Of a stretch of DNA of 64,000 nt, positions 22,386-33,345 are shown piece after piece. The position numbers and the translations under genes were made by a program. How positions within the stretch are numbered: the stretch's first letter is position 1; each line of letters begins with the position of its first letter. Below the pieces are notes generated by a model, which worked only from the letters and a program-made list of their open reading frames with translations, was not told the origin of the DNA and searched no databases. The stretch is from Linum tenue (taxonomy: Eukaryota > Streptophyta > Magnoliopsida > Malpighiales > Linaceae): positions 10,751,475 to 10,815,474 of the forward strand of contig CAMGYJ010000008.1 in the NCBI GenBank assembly GCA_946122785.1. The letters are read 5' to 3'.

Positions 22386-23273
22386 AGTTAGAGATGAGAT
22401 TTCGACCAGGAGCTCCATCCACCATGCAACTAGAGAAATTATCGGGGTAGTGGGGGGGCTCTACCTTCTGTACAAAATTGACAAATTTGGCACTTCGACA
22501 TATGAGAAGATTTGACCTCCACTGGTAGTCTTCGTTGATCTCTACCTTGATTTTATGTAAAACCTTTGGTTTCTTCTTTGTGGTTTGTTGCTTACTTGGA
22601 CAAAGAAAAGAAGGAATCTTATACTTTTCCCTCATCATTTCTCCTCCTGCCTTTCCCCCAAGCGTGCTGACATAGTTGGTGAATGGATATGGAATCTGGA
22701 TACCATATTACATGTAGTGAGTGGTAACATTGAATATGTTATATAAGTTCGAACTCCTTTTAACATCCTTAATTATGATCTTACTTTTAGGATCACAGTG
22801 AATCATTTGTCTTCTTGGTGAATCGATGTTTCCTATCATCTAGCCGATTATCCTAATTTATTCATATATTATTGACATCAGGAGAGAATCCATGCGGTGT
22901 CTGAAATTTTTGTGAGAAATCCAAATTTTGTCTAGCGCAAACTAAAAACTTGAACCCAAAACCTACAACACCACGTTAATAATAATGGTAACAAAGACAC
23001 TTTCATCGCACTACAATTTTGACCGAGCTATGTGATGTTATATACGTACCTCTAGGGAAAATGGCCGGTCCATCCAACAAAAAAGAAAAATAATAAGAAA
23101 CTAATTGAATGGCAGAGATGGATTCAATTAGGATAATATTATCACAATACTAATATATATTACCGCTGAGAAGTTCCCATGCATATATATGTAGCACCAG
23201 CCAGGATCTTTCAGAACTAAGAAATAGAAAAAATCAATCCGATCAACTAAAGCCAACCCTGCCGGAGATCAGA
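22386..23273 (+). promoter_or_regulatory. 5' flank of CYP-B, shared with CYP-C
   Basis: Phrases at about 22660-22760 (tatggaatctggatac, gtgagtggtaacat) and near 22820 recur at about 41770-41830 and 41890 upstream of CYP-C, in the same order. The last 170 bp also match the CYP-A flank (ttgaatggcagagatgga at about 23105 and 396). A TATA-like atatatatg lies near 23186, about 90 bp before the start codon. Confidence 0.6.
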
Positions 23274-24951
23274 ATGGAGCTCCTCCTCCTCCTCCTCAAA
23301 TATTGCTTACTCTGCCTCGTGCTCACCGTCACCATCCTCCGCTTCCTGCTGCCACCAAAACCCCCGGCGGCGGGCAAACTCCCTCCGGGCCCCACCCGAC
23401 TCCCAATCATCGGCAACATCCACAATCTAGGCGCCAAGCCTCACAGATCGCTGGCCGACCTCGCCAAGAAACACGGGCCGTTGATGAGCATCAAGCTGGG
23501 CAGAATCACCACCATCGTCGCCTCTTCTCCAGCCGTGGCCAGGGAGATCCTCCAAAAGCACGACAAAGTCCTCTCCGACCGCCACACCTTCCTCTCCATG
23601 AAAGTCCTCGACCTCCACAAATTTTCCATGCCCTTGCTCCCCGCGGAAGCCAAGTGGAGGAACCTCAGGAAAGTGTGCAACTCCTACCTCTTCACCCCCC
23701 AGAAGCTCGACTCGTATCAGGAGCTCCGCAGGGAGAGGGTTCTCGAGCTGTTGGAAGATGTCCAACGGGTCGCCTCCCAGAGACCGGGGGAGGCGGTTGA
23801 CATCCGGAGGGCGGCGTTCAGGGCGACTCTGAACTCTCTTTCGTCGAGTATTCTCTCGTTGAATCTGGGGGACGTGGAGAGGTCGGAGACCGCCAGGGAG
23901 TTTCAGGAGCACGTGAGTGGGATCATGGAGGAGGTAGGGAAGCCCAATTTAGGGGACTATTTCCCTGTCATTGGGAGGATGGATTTGCAAGGGATACAGA
24001 GGCGGATGAAGGGACATTTGGAGAATGTTCTCAACTTGTTTCAATGGGTCATCGACGAAAGGGTGAGGAAGATCAAGTCCGATGAGCACTACGTCTCGCC
24101 AAACGACATGCTCGACACGCTTCTGGCCATCGGAGACGACGGCGAGGGGACTGCCGCCATGGATCCACTTTGCATCAAGCACTTGTTGTGGGTAAGTAGG
24201 TTTGGTTAACCCAATATATATAATGCCTTCTTTTTAATTACTAACAAGTAACAACGAAATCCAGTCTACCAACGAATGGTCAATGATTGATCACTATATT
24301 TTTGTTTGCTTCCTATATCAGGATATGTTCGTCGCCGGTACTCATACAACTTCAAGCTCACTAGAATGGGCAATGGCTGAGCTTCTTCGCCATCCCGACA
24401 AACTCGCCAAAGTCAAAGAAGAATTAGACAAAAACGTTGGAAAAGGCAATCATCTCCACGAATCCGACATTTCTCGATTACCATATCTACAAGCGATAGT
24501 GAAAGAGACTTTAAGGCTACGTCCAGTATCTCCCCTGCTGGTTCCCCGCAAAGCAAACGAAGATGTGGAAATTTATGGTTTCATCGTGCCGAAAGATGCG
24601 CAAATTCTAGTCAACATATGGGCTATAGGTCGCGATCCTGTGGTGTGGGAAAATCCAGACTCGTTTATGCCAGAAAGATTCTTGGGTTCGATGGTCGATG
24701 TTAGGGGGAAAGATTTTGAGCTGCTTCCATTTGGTGGCGGAAGAAGGATATGTCCTGGAATGTCGTTGGGATTGAGGATGTTGCATATGATGTTGGGTTC
24801 ACTGGTTCATTGGTTTGAATGGAAGCTACCAGATGGGATTGTGCCAGAGAAGCTCGATATGGAAGAGCAGCTTGGAATGGCTTTGCATAAATTCAAACCG
24901 TTGCTTGCTATCCCGAGAGAAGATGACAAAATATCTTATAAAAAGGATTAG
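23274..24951 (+). CDS. CYP-B: CYP76-like P450 with atypical I-helix (2 exons)
   Basis: Exons are 23274-24191 and 24322-24951, GT-AG, phase 0, 515 aa. The membrane anchor, PPGPTRLP hinge, WRNLRK, ETLR, PERF and heme loop [10 protein letters not shown] are intact. The I-helix reads AGTHTT instead of AGTDTT: codon 24343-24345 is cat (His314) where both paralogues have gat (Asp). This acidic residue normally helps deliver protons to bound oxygen, so activity may be reduced or altered (inference). The B-C loop also differs ([11 protein letters not shown] versus SHRHTxLAMEV). The C-terminus is eight residues longer than in CYP-A because the ancestral stop position is read through. With no frameshift or stop it is probably expressed, but a functional shift or early decay is possible. 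Confidence 0.92.
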
Positions 24952-25734
24952 CGTTATGTAGTTGAAAACTATCGTTGTGATGATCATGCCAATATCTCTT
25001 CCTGAGCATGATAACGAAGTCATAAACTTCAATGGATCAGGAAAAGCCTTGAAAACACTCTTCCTCTTCATGCATCTCTTTTCCCACTCCTTTCTTGTTC
25101 CCATCATGTATCCTAAGAAGCTAAGGTTGACCTTTGTTGCAGGTTCAAGCATCATATAAATATTTTTGTGGGAGAAGTTATATATACTAGCTACGTACTG
25201 TACTTTTCTTAGTTATATATACCGGACCATGGTTTTGCATGCATGCAGTTGCAGGGCAATATGAATGAATGATTATGACGAATCTTTCCATTTATTAGAG
25301 ATGTCAGACCGTTTGAAATCGATTTAGGAATTACGATGGGATAGTGTATCTCGATACTCGTACTTGTTTCGTTATAGGTTGGATAATTTGTCACGAGACG
25401 TGAGTCGGGGCAGATTAATTCAGTTGAGTATGTAATTGAAAGGAAAAACATGAAAAATATATTTAGTTTTTTCATTAACAAAATTAAGAAACAAATTTTA
25501 GATGATAGTTGTAGGTAAGTTATGAGGTGATAAAAGTATAATTATAAATAATTCGAATAAAATTACATGTAATTTAGAAAAAATAGATCAAGAACTGGGA
25601 TAGGACAGGTCGAGTAGAGTACTCATACCCTCCTCGCCTCTCCATCGCCTCCCAATACAGGTTAAACATGTTAGATAAAACATGTTAGGTGTAAATTGAT
25701 ATCCCTAGTTTGATTAAGTTACGTATGATGCATA
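24952..25734. other. 3' flank of CYP-B, no gene seen
   Basis: Resembles the CYP-A and CYP-C 3' flanks. The phrase gagaagttatatatactagctacg at about 25171 recurs near 28137 and, in part, near 44320, showing a further local duplication. Confidence 0.55.
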
Positions 25735-25742
25735 GTTACGTT

Positions 25743-26107
25743 TAGGGGTGGCTATAGGGTCCGGTCCGGTTAAATTGACCCAAATTGATCCGGTACCGGT
25801 CCAGTCTTTTCGGGAATATAAGGAGCAAAGATTGGATATAGTCTGGTCTTGATCCGGTCCGGTCCCAATTCGGTCTTGATTTTAGATTGAGCTTGTGGGA
25901 ATTTGAGTGGCCTGAAGCCTCAAATGTTGAGGAGTTGGTTAAGTTTTGAGTGTTGGGCTCTCTTATCCGGGCTTTATCCGGTGTTCAATCCGGTCCAAAA
26001 CGTTTTTAACTTAAATCTAAACCCGAATATGAGATGAATTGTTTGCTATCCGGTTATGGTCCGGTTTCGTGTAAAACCAAATAGCCTGGACCAAATAGCC
26101 AACCCTA
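25743..26107. mobile_element. hAT-type MITE, copy 1 (365 bp, exact 8-bp target duplication)
   Basis: The ends are taggggtggctat and its inverse atagccaacccta. It is flanked on both sides by gttacgtt (25735-25742 and 26108-26115). The 8-bp duplication is typical of hAT elements. The interior is rich in ccggt/cggtcc phrases and encodes nothing. Confidence 0.82.
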
Positions 26108-26220
26108 GTTACGTTAGTCACGACACCAATTTTTGAAGAGATTATCATGCGGAAATTACCCTTGATATTAATCACCATAATGTAAATAATTTATTTGACT
26201 AGTGCATGGTATGTGACGGG

Positions 26221-26659
26221 TAGGTGTGGCTATACGGTCCGTTTCGGTTAAATTGGCCCGAATTGATTCGTCACGATTTGATCTTTTCGAGAATATAAGG
26301 ACCAAAGATTGGATTGGATACAGTCGGTCCTGATTCGGTCCAGTCTTGAACCGGTATGGTCCTAATTCGGTCTTGATTTTAGATTGAGCTTGTGGGGATT
26401 TGAGTGGCCTGAGGCCTGAGGGTGGATTTGAGTGGCCTAAGGTCTAAAAGGGTGATGAGGTTAAATTTTGGGTGTTGGGATCTCTTATCCGGTCTTTATC
26501 CGGTTTTCGTTCCGGTCCCAAACGGTTTTTTTTACCTCAAATCTAGATCCGAAAATTGAATTGGATTGTTTGATATCAGGTCCCTGTCCGTTCTCGATCC
26601 GGGTTATACGATCCGGTTTCAGATAAAACCAAAAAATCCGGACCTAATAGCCAGCCCTA
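26221..26659. mobile_element. hAT-type MITE, copy 2 (439 bp)
   Basis: Same family and orientation as the preceding copy: begins taggtgtggctatacggtcc and ends aatagccagcccta. Flanks are tgtgacgg(g) and taagacgg, a degraded 8-bp duplication. It contains an additional near-duplicate of its own gatttgagtggcctgag phrase. Confidence 0.75.
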
Positions 26660-28405
26660 TAAGACGGTATGTCCAAATCTACACTTTGCAACTGATTTTT
26701 GTTTTAGTGAGCTTGTGAGAGAGAATATTATAAATGGGATTTAATTTTTTTTTCTCACTCTGAAATTGAATAAGAAACCATTTACATCACTGGTTTCACG
26801 TGAAAAAAAACTAGAAGAAAATGAAAAAGAAACATTCACATCAGTTTTTTACTCGATTGACTTGACTTGTCGATCTAGACCGGTTTAAGAAATAATCTTC
26901 TATCACTGGTTTATGTCCTCGCTCAAGCACAACTCAATTCATCATAACTTGCAAATTTGCATGTTAATAATATGTTGAGATCACCGCAATTTGAACGGAC
27001 GACCATATGTTTCAAAATCTTTTATACTATGCGGTAAAGTAATTATGATTTGAGTTACAAATTAATTTTTTATCATAATGTTAAAGCGTAAAATATAGTT
27101 TTTTCCAAAAGGAAATTTTTATATTAATGTGATGATACAAGTTCAGTTTGTATCATAAAAGGTTTTCTTTTAAATCAAAGCACCGATACTTTAAAGCATT
27201 ATAAGTTTCTCCGGTTTCAAAAGATAATTAATTCCAATAACTCAAATTTTGATCGCAAGAATTCCTAGTACACCATATTTTGAATCTGGAGGTAGAAATG
27301 GATTATATTTATGAATTGGTGGATTGATGAATTCATGAATTGATAGATCAAATTTATGGATCCAATTGACATGAATACATTTGACCATTATGTAAATTTT
27401 GAAAATTTTAAGTACTAAACTTTCACATACCAAAACATAATTTTAAATGATACTTTCATAAAAATTAAAATATAGATATCATGCAAAACATGAAAATATA
27501 GATACAAATGTAATTTACCAAATATTCATCATGGATCCACTAATTCATTAGATTAAATGGATTGTATTAGTTGAATGATTTAATGAATGTACTATAAAAC
27601 CTTCAATTGCTTCGTTCTATAATTTGTTGTATACTTAGAAAAAAATTGGCACTTGTCAGGGAAAAAAAAAGTAGGCTACGATTAGTGATTACAATTTGAA
27701 CGCGCCCCGCGTACTACCCGACCTGATTCGTGATTGGGCGGGTATTACCCGGTCCGCAGTAGAATGTGGCAGGTATGAGTATCTACTTCCGACCCGTCTT
27801 GCCACGTCCCGTCCGTTATTGGCCCATCATCCCAATTTCTTACTATATCTATACATATTTCTCCTATTTTGATTTTTCTTCTGCTAGTTAGAGTCGATTT
27901 TTCAATTTGTTAGATTCAATTACGCATACTATTATCACTATTTTTCATTTATAAAATGTTTTCCCCTTCGTTATATCGTAAAAATCAAAATTTGCATATC
28001 TTTTTTTTTCAAACAACATGTATGAGTGGGTAGACCTCTCTCGCCCCGTACCCGTACAGGTTTTATCGTACTCGACCCACAGTAACATGGGAAGAGGCAT
28101 GAGTATTGAGCATCATATATATAAATATTTTTTTGGGAGAAGTTATATATACTAGCTACGTATTGGATTTGTTTCCTTCATATTTTTGCAGAAGTGAGAG
28201 GAAGAAATAAAAGATAGAAAGAGAGAATGGGGGTGTGAGCGGCGCAACGCTGGGTGGGGTGGGGTGTGGTGTAGGATTTTGTTTTAGACTTTTAGTTGTT
28301 AATTTGTTATCTATAATACTTAGTGGTACCTCTAAAGTAAATATCATTTTAGTCATGAAATTCTTAAATTAATACATTATGTGTTTTCTACTTATGAGGA
28401 TTAAA
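26660..28405. other. AT-rich intergenic DNA, no gene seen
   Basis: No coding region, RNA gene or complete repeat is recognised. Around 28105-28160 the phrase atatataaatattttt...ctagctacg repeats the CYP-B 3' flank of 25150-25195. Confidence 0.5.
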
Positions 28406-28409
28406 ACCA

Positions 28410-28565
28410 GCTGGGTTAGCCCAGTTGGTGAAATGGCATATGAGGATCAAAACCTCCTGTGTTTAATCCCACTGCAAACGATGACCTCTTCAGTATAGTT
28501 CCAAGTAGATTGGCGAACATTCCGAGTAGCCTCTACGAGCCGGACGGTTGCCTAGGCCCGCCATT
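28410..28565 (+). repeat. Possible tRNA-derived SINE
   Basis: Starts with gggttagcccagttggtgaa, containing an A-box-like tagcccagttgg. About 40 bp later a degenerate B-box (gtttaatccc) follows. An unrelated GC-richer body runs to about 28565, after which the TPS 5' block resumes (gtaaccgaac). It interrupts DNA that is continuous in units A and C, which supports an insertion. No poly(A) or clear target duplication was found. Confidence 0.45.
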
Positions 28566-29472
28566 ACGGAGTAACCGAACAATTATTCAATCACATAGTG
28601 CTATAACTTGTACTCATTGTAACAATTTTTTTTTTTTTGCTATAAAATTGGATACAAATCAATACATATTTAAAATAATAAAGATAATCGAGCATTGTTA
28701 TCACGAGGAGACTAAAGGAATAAAATAAATGTTTCAATCTATCATCAACCATAAATTCATATATCAAATCCAAATTAGAACGAATGAAAATTTGGTTAGT
28801 GGTTAGTCAGATTGATTTACAGCTAACAGCAGCAGATTTGTACGATGCTCTACAAAGTGAGCCAATCTGCCATATTCTTAAACCCTAAACGCTAAACCCT
28901 AAATCCTAACAATTAGCACGTTAACAAGCGGTTAGCAGTTAATCCAGTAATTACCTAACCAATTATCAGCCCTACTCTGTGTTGCGTAGGACTCTTGATA
29001 TGTTTCATGGTTTCCCCTTGCTCTTTAGTATTTAGTGTAACTGTAGAGGTAAATACATTTCTAGGAAAGGAAAACCAGTCAATGGGTGATCATAGGGGAG
29101 TAAGAGAATCAACATTCAACAATTCAACAATTGAACATTCCAATGACTCAACCATCCAATCCCTTTCTTGAAATAATGCCATTGAGATTGGGATTGGATC
29201 CCAATCTGAGAAGGGAAGATCATTATATTGCACAAATAATTGAGTCAACACAAGCATTATTTGGTAGCTGGGTTGCTAGTTGCTACTGGCAGGCTGGCAG
29301 CACACCAAGTTGGACTTGGGACAAGGATGAGGAGGCGACAATCCTTGTGTGGAAAATTACTGTTAAAATGATAGCTAATGAATGCTAAGCCACAAATCCG
29401 ATGTTAAGTAGCTTTGTAAGGTTATTGATCTAAATAACGTCCCATTAGAAGAAAAGAAAGAAAGAGACATAT
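28566..29472 (+). promoter_or_regulatory. Orphan TPS 5' block (unit B) with no gene behind it
   Basis: Carries the same ordered landmarks as the blocks upstream of TPS-A1 and TPS-C1 (gtaaccgaac, catcaaccataaattcatat, atatgtttcatggtttcccc, the atgactcaaccatccaatcc phrase, then ctactggcag...cacaccaagttgga). The expected TPS exon 1 is absent. The similarity ends at about 29472, where a cactacaa terminus begins and the LINE follows. No (+) TPS exon was found up to TPS-B2. Confidence 0.7.
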
Positions 29473-29587
29473 CACTACAACGTAAATGGGTATTTGTGAC
29501 TAACACAGATGGTCGTTAAATGTGAAATTTTAGTCACAAATTAGTGATCAATTTTTTTATTACCAGCTTTGGTCATATTCACCCCGA
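29473..29587. mobile_element. Left end of a probable non-autonomous CACTA-like element
   Basis: Begins CACTACAACG and carries repeated gtcacaaa/tttgtgac motifs that also occur right of the LINE (about 33390-33510), as CACTA subterminal repeats do. The matching ttgtagtg end was not found, so its length is unknown and the LINE may be nested inside it. Confidence 0.4.
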
Positions 29588-32500
29588 TTTTTTTTTTTTT
29601 TTTTTGACAAAAGATATATTATATTAATAAGAAAAGGATAGTTACACCCTGGAGATCAGCCAGGCCTGAAAATCAAAGTTACGATCCATGGTCGGGTACA
29701 CAGAGAGGGCTTTCCTAGCCACCAAATGGGCTACCCTATTACTACGCCGACCTACAAATCGAACCGCCAACCCAGGATGAGAGCGAAAATACATTAAGAC
29801 CTCTTCCAACACAGCACCCACCCGATTGTCTCTGGTCTCTCCTTGGTGAAGTTTATCAATGACTACCTTTGCATCTCCCTCGAATACGACATTAGTGAAG
29901 CCATTCGCCAGGCACCAAGAGACCGCCTCTCGAAGGACCAAAAGCTCAACCGTCATCGGATCTCCCACATTAGGAACGTGGATCCCCTTGACAAAAATTA
30001 TCTCCCGAGCAGGGGAGAGCAGGACCATCCCACCGGCCGAATGTGAACCCGGCCTAACCGCCCCATCCCACATGCAAACGGCCCTCCCCGCTACCTCAAT
30101 CCCCACGTCCTCTTCCACCGTCCCCAACGACCGGGAAACCTCATCTCTCGGCAATCGAACCCACTCCTCGTATTGCTGGTTAAACTGACGCATAAGGGCC
30201 GGGAAACCAAACTGTTTACCCTCAAAAACCACCCAGTTTCGTGAACGCCAAATCCTCCACAAGATGGCCACCACCGCCATGAACAACTGGGGCTGGTCAA
30301 TCAAGCCCATCACCTTTTTAAGGAATAGCGGAAAAGTGTGCCTGGGTAAACCCTCCCCTACATAATCCAGTCCAGACAATTCCCATAAAGCTCGCGCCAC
30401 CGGGCAATCAAGAAACAAATGTTCCATCGTTTCCGATTCATCCCAGCAAACCGGACACCTAGGGAGCACCGGAACATCCCGGGTAATGAGGCCCTCAGTA
30501 GTAGGCAAGATTCGATTAAGAATCTGCCAGACAAAGACCTTCAGCTTAGGGGGAATCTTAGCCGCCCATACCCGGACCCAGCTTGCTTTATCCATCCAGC
30601 TGACCGTAGCCTTCCTCCCCTCACACCGCTTATCCACATTAACGGCGAGATGGTACGCCGATTTCACCGAGAACACCCCATCCGATGTTCCATCCCAAAT
30701 TAATTTATCCTCCATATCACGACGGGGCAGAGGAATTTCCTTAATGGCCCGACAAGTGGGTGGATCGAACCATTGCCTGAGTTTGTGATCATCCCAACGA
30801 CCCTCATTTGGGCACATAACAGTCGCCACCGGCGGGTCACCACCTTCCGGAATGATCACAGGATTAAAGACCGGTGGGTCAAGTTGGCGCTGGGGGATCC
30901 AATTGGAGTTTAGCAGCGATGCCGATTTGCCATTACCAATTTGCCACCTCAGACCCTTCTCTAGCAACTGCCTCCCAAACAGGATTCCTTGCCAGCCCCA
31001 GGAAGGCCGAGAGCGGGCCGAAGCTTGTAGGAATGACCCTTTTGGGAAATACTTCCCTTTATAGACCTGGGCCAGCAGGGAATGGGGCTCAGTCAGGATG
31101 CGCCATCCAACCTTCGCTAACAGCGCCTGATTAAATTGTTCGAACCGCCGAAAGCCCATCCCTCCCTCATGTTTACTCATGCACATGTTCCGCCACGAAA
31201 TCCATCGAATCTTAGGGTGGCCTTCAACATCCCCCCACCAGAACCTTGCCACATACTTGTCCAGCAGACGACATAAGGAAGCAGGAAGCTTAAAACAAGA
31301 CATAGCATGCAGAGGCAGAGCCATTGCTATCGATTTTATTAGGGTCTCTTTCGCCGCCCAAGACAGCGTCCTTTGCTTCCAGCCCTGGAGGCGCTCGAGC
31401 AGCTTATCCTCCAGGAACCGGAAGGTAGCCGTTTTTGACTGAGCAACCAGGGTAGGGAGGCCCAGATACTTATCCTGGACCCCAACTGCCCCCACCCCCA
31501 GCACTGCCGCAAGGAACTCCTGATCCTCTTGCATAATATTCTTGCTGAAGCAAACCGCAGACTTTGCCAGGTTTATCTTCTGTCCACTTAGTTCCTCATA
31601 CTCATTGAGGACCACCAGCAGATTCTCGCATTCCTGGAGGGTTCCACGCAAAAATAAGTACGAATCATCCGCATAAAACAAATGCGAGATCCTAGGGGCC
31701 CGAGGGGCCACTTTCACTCCCTCCAATTTTTTATCCGCAATAGCCTTCCGTAAGAGCGCCGCAAACCCTTCAGTGCACAACACAAAGAGAAGCGGGGAGA
31801 GCGGATCTCCTTGCCGTAAACCCCTCGTCGGGGAAAAATATCCCGCTGGAGTCCCATTCATGAGCACCGAGAACGAGGCCGATCGGAGGCACTCATAGAT
31901 CCAATCCCTCCAGACACTGCTAAAGCCCATCTTGTTCAGGACAGCGAGGAGAAAAGGCCATTCAACCCTATCATAGGCTTTTTCCATGTCCACCTTCAAG
32001 GCCATGAACCCTTTTTTGCCTCGCGTCTTAATCTTCAAGTAGTGCATTAATTCGTGTCCTATCAGGATATTATCCACAATTTGTCTCTCCCGAATAAAGG
32101 CGTTCTGGCCATCAGACACTATCTCAGGGAGGATACCAGCCAGCCTTTCCGCCATGATCTTGGTAATGACTTTATAGACAAACTGGCATAGACTGATTGG
32201 CCGAAGTTGTTTCATGGTCTCCACATTCTCAACTTTTGGGATCAACGTAAGCCAGGTGTGATTGAAACTGCGTAGCATCCTGCTTGTAGTAAAGAAGGAG
32301 CAGACTGCATCAACAACCGACGTGCCCACAATATCCCAAAAGGCCTTAAAAAACTTCCCCGTGAATCCGTCCGAACCCGGGGCCCGCTTCGATCCCATTG
32401 AAAACACCATTCGCCGCACTTCCTCAGGGAGCACCTCCGCTGTCAGGGATGTATTCATCTCAGGAGTAACACTTCTGGCAATGGGGAGAGCTGCTACTCT

Positions 32501-33345
32501 CTCAGCCATGTTCTCCACTTGATTCTCTGACGTAAAGAGATGCTGATAAAAGGATGTCGCCACCCTAGCCTTACCAGGCTCATCCGTGACCCAATCCCCC
32601 TCCTCCGTCCGGAGCCCTCCCACAAAATTTTTCTTTCGTCTAGTCCTGGTCACTGTATGAAAATAGGACGTGTTCTGATCACCTTTCTTCAACCAGGTAA
32701 CTCTGGATTTTTGCTGCCAGTACAGCTCTTCCGCCTCCCATTGTCGGCTTAACTCCCCTTCCAAAACCCGGACCGTCTCCCAATCAATCGGATGGGACTC
32801 CTTTATCCTCCCAATCTCACCCTGCAGGGTATTAATGTTCCTTAAAGAATTGGTAGTCCCCGCCCTACTCCAATCATATAACAGGTGGCGAAGCCTCTTA
32901 AGCCGCTCCCACAGGCAGAACATCGGGGATCCCCTAATCTCATCACGCCAAACATAAGTAACCATAGCCCTAACCTCCGGGTTATCTGCCCAGCGGGCAT
33001 CAAACCGGAATAGAGGCCGACAATTCCTTGCATAGGCTTTATCAGAAAGGAGAATGGCCCGATGATCCGACCCTTGATCTGTGAAATGTTTGACCAAGGT
33101 TTCCGGGCATCGCTCCATCCACATCTGGGAGCAGAGGCTTCTATCCAGACGTTCCCGAATACAAGCCGCTCCCATCCTCTTATTAGTCCAGGTGAACTGA
33201 TCCCCAAGGAACCCTGGATCGTGGAGCCCCAGATCGTGGATAAACTCACGGAGGCTAAGAGCCTGATTAGCATTCCAGGGATTCCCGCCATCCTTCTCAC
33301 TTTCAATAAGAGTTGTATTAAAATCACCCATTACCACAAAGGGTA
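29588..33345 (-). mobile_element. LINE (L1-type non-LTR retrotransposon), 5'-truncated, ORF2 frame open
   Basis: Minus-strand element ending in a poly(A) tail, seen as a run of about 20 T at 29588. The 5' end falls inside the endonuclease domain. No unambiguous target duplication was seen. It is much GC-richer than its surroundings, as is common for young plant LINEs. Confidence 0.88.
29642..33337 (-). CDS. LINE ORF2 remnant: endonuclease C-part, reverse transcriptase, zinc knuckle, RNase H
   Basis: An uninterrupted frame of 1231 codons, or slightly longer at the 5' side. Domains in order: the C-terminal half of an AP-type endonuclease with GDFN near the start and SDHRAI at about 92-97; a reverse transcriptase with LIPKVENVE, VDMEKAYDRVEW, LRQGDPLSPLLF and the catalytic FYADD; a zf-RVT knuckle (CPVCW...EHLFLDCPVARALW); and a plant-type RNase H-like domain (FEGDAKVVIDKL, RVAHLVARKA). 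The N-terminal half of the endonuclease and any ORF1 are missing, so it could not move on its own, but the absence of stops over 3.7 kb implies recent insertion. Confidence 0.9.
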   Translation of the reverse strand: MVMGDFNTTLIESEKDGGNPWNANQALSLREFIHDLGLHDPGFLGDQFTWTNKRMGAACIRERLDRSLCSQMWMERCPETLVKHFTDQGSDHRAILLSDKAYARNCRPLFRFDARWADNPEVRAMVTYVWRDEIRGSPMFCLWERLKRLRHLLYDWSRAGTTNSLRNINTLQGEIGRIKESHPIDWETVRVLEGELSRQWEAEELYWQQKSRVTWLKKGDQNTSYFHTVTRTRRKKNFVGGLRTEEGDWVTDEPGKARVATSFYQHLFTSENQVENMAERVAALPIARSVTPEMNTSLTAEVLPEEVRRMVFSMGSKRAPGSDGFTGKFFKAFWDIVGTSVVDAVCSFFTTSRMLRSFNHTWLTLIPKVENVETMKQLRPISLCQFVYKVITKIMAERLAGILPEIVSDGQNAFIRERQIVDNILIGHELMHYLKIKTRGKKGFMALKVDMEKAYDRVEWPFLLAVLNKMGFSSVWRDWIYECLRSASFSVLMNGTPAGYFSPTRGLRQGDPLSPLLFVLCTEGFAALLRKAIADKKLEGVKVAPRAPRISHLFYADDSYLFLRGTLQECENLLVVLNEYEELSGQKINLAKSAVCFSKNIMQEDQEFLAAVLGVGAVGVQDKYLGLPTLVAQSKTATFRFLEDKLLERLQGWKQRTLSWAAKETLIKSIAMALPLHAMSCFKLPASLCRLLDKYVARFWWGDVEGHPKIRWISWRNMCMSKHEGGMGFRRFEQFNQALLAKVGWRILTEPHSLLAQVYKGKYFPKGSFLQASARSRPSWGWQGILFGRQLLEKGLRWQIGNGKSASLLNSNWIPQRQLDPPVFNPVIIPEGGDPPVATVMCPNEGRWDDHKLRQWFDPPTCRAIKEIPLPRRDMEDKLIWDGTSDGVFSVKSAYHLAVNVDKRCEGRKATVSWMDKASWVRVWAAKIPPKLKVFVWQILNRILPTTEGLITRDVPVLPRCPVCWDESETMEHLFLDCPVARALWELSGLDYVGEGLPRHTFPLFLKKVMGLIDQPQLFMAVVAILWRIWRSRNWVVFEGKQFGFPALMRQFNQQYEEWVRLPRDEVSRSLGTVEEDVGIEVAGRAVCMWDGAVRPGSHSAGGMVLLSPAREIIFVKGIHVPNVGDPMTVELLVLREAVSWCLANGFTNVVFEGDAKVVIDKLHQGETRDNRVGAVLEEVLMYFRSHPGLAVRFVGRRSNRVAHLVARKALSVYPTMDRNFDFQAWLISRV

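Noticed and set aside
28410..28490. A tRNA gene
   Set aside because: A-box-like and weak B-box sequences are present, but no acceptor stem or full cloverleaf can be drawn; a SINE is more likely.
28860..28920. aaaccctaaa-type phrases as telomeric repeats (also near 12080 and 58320)
   Set aside because: Only a few degenerate units, within a TPS flank or MITE interior; too short and irregular to be interstitial telomere tracts.
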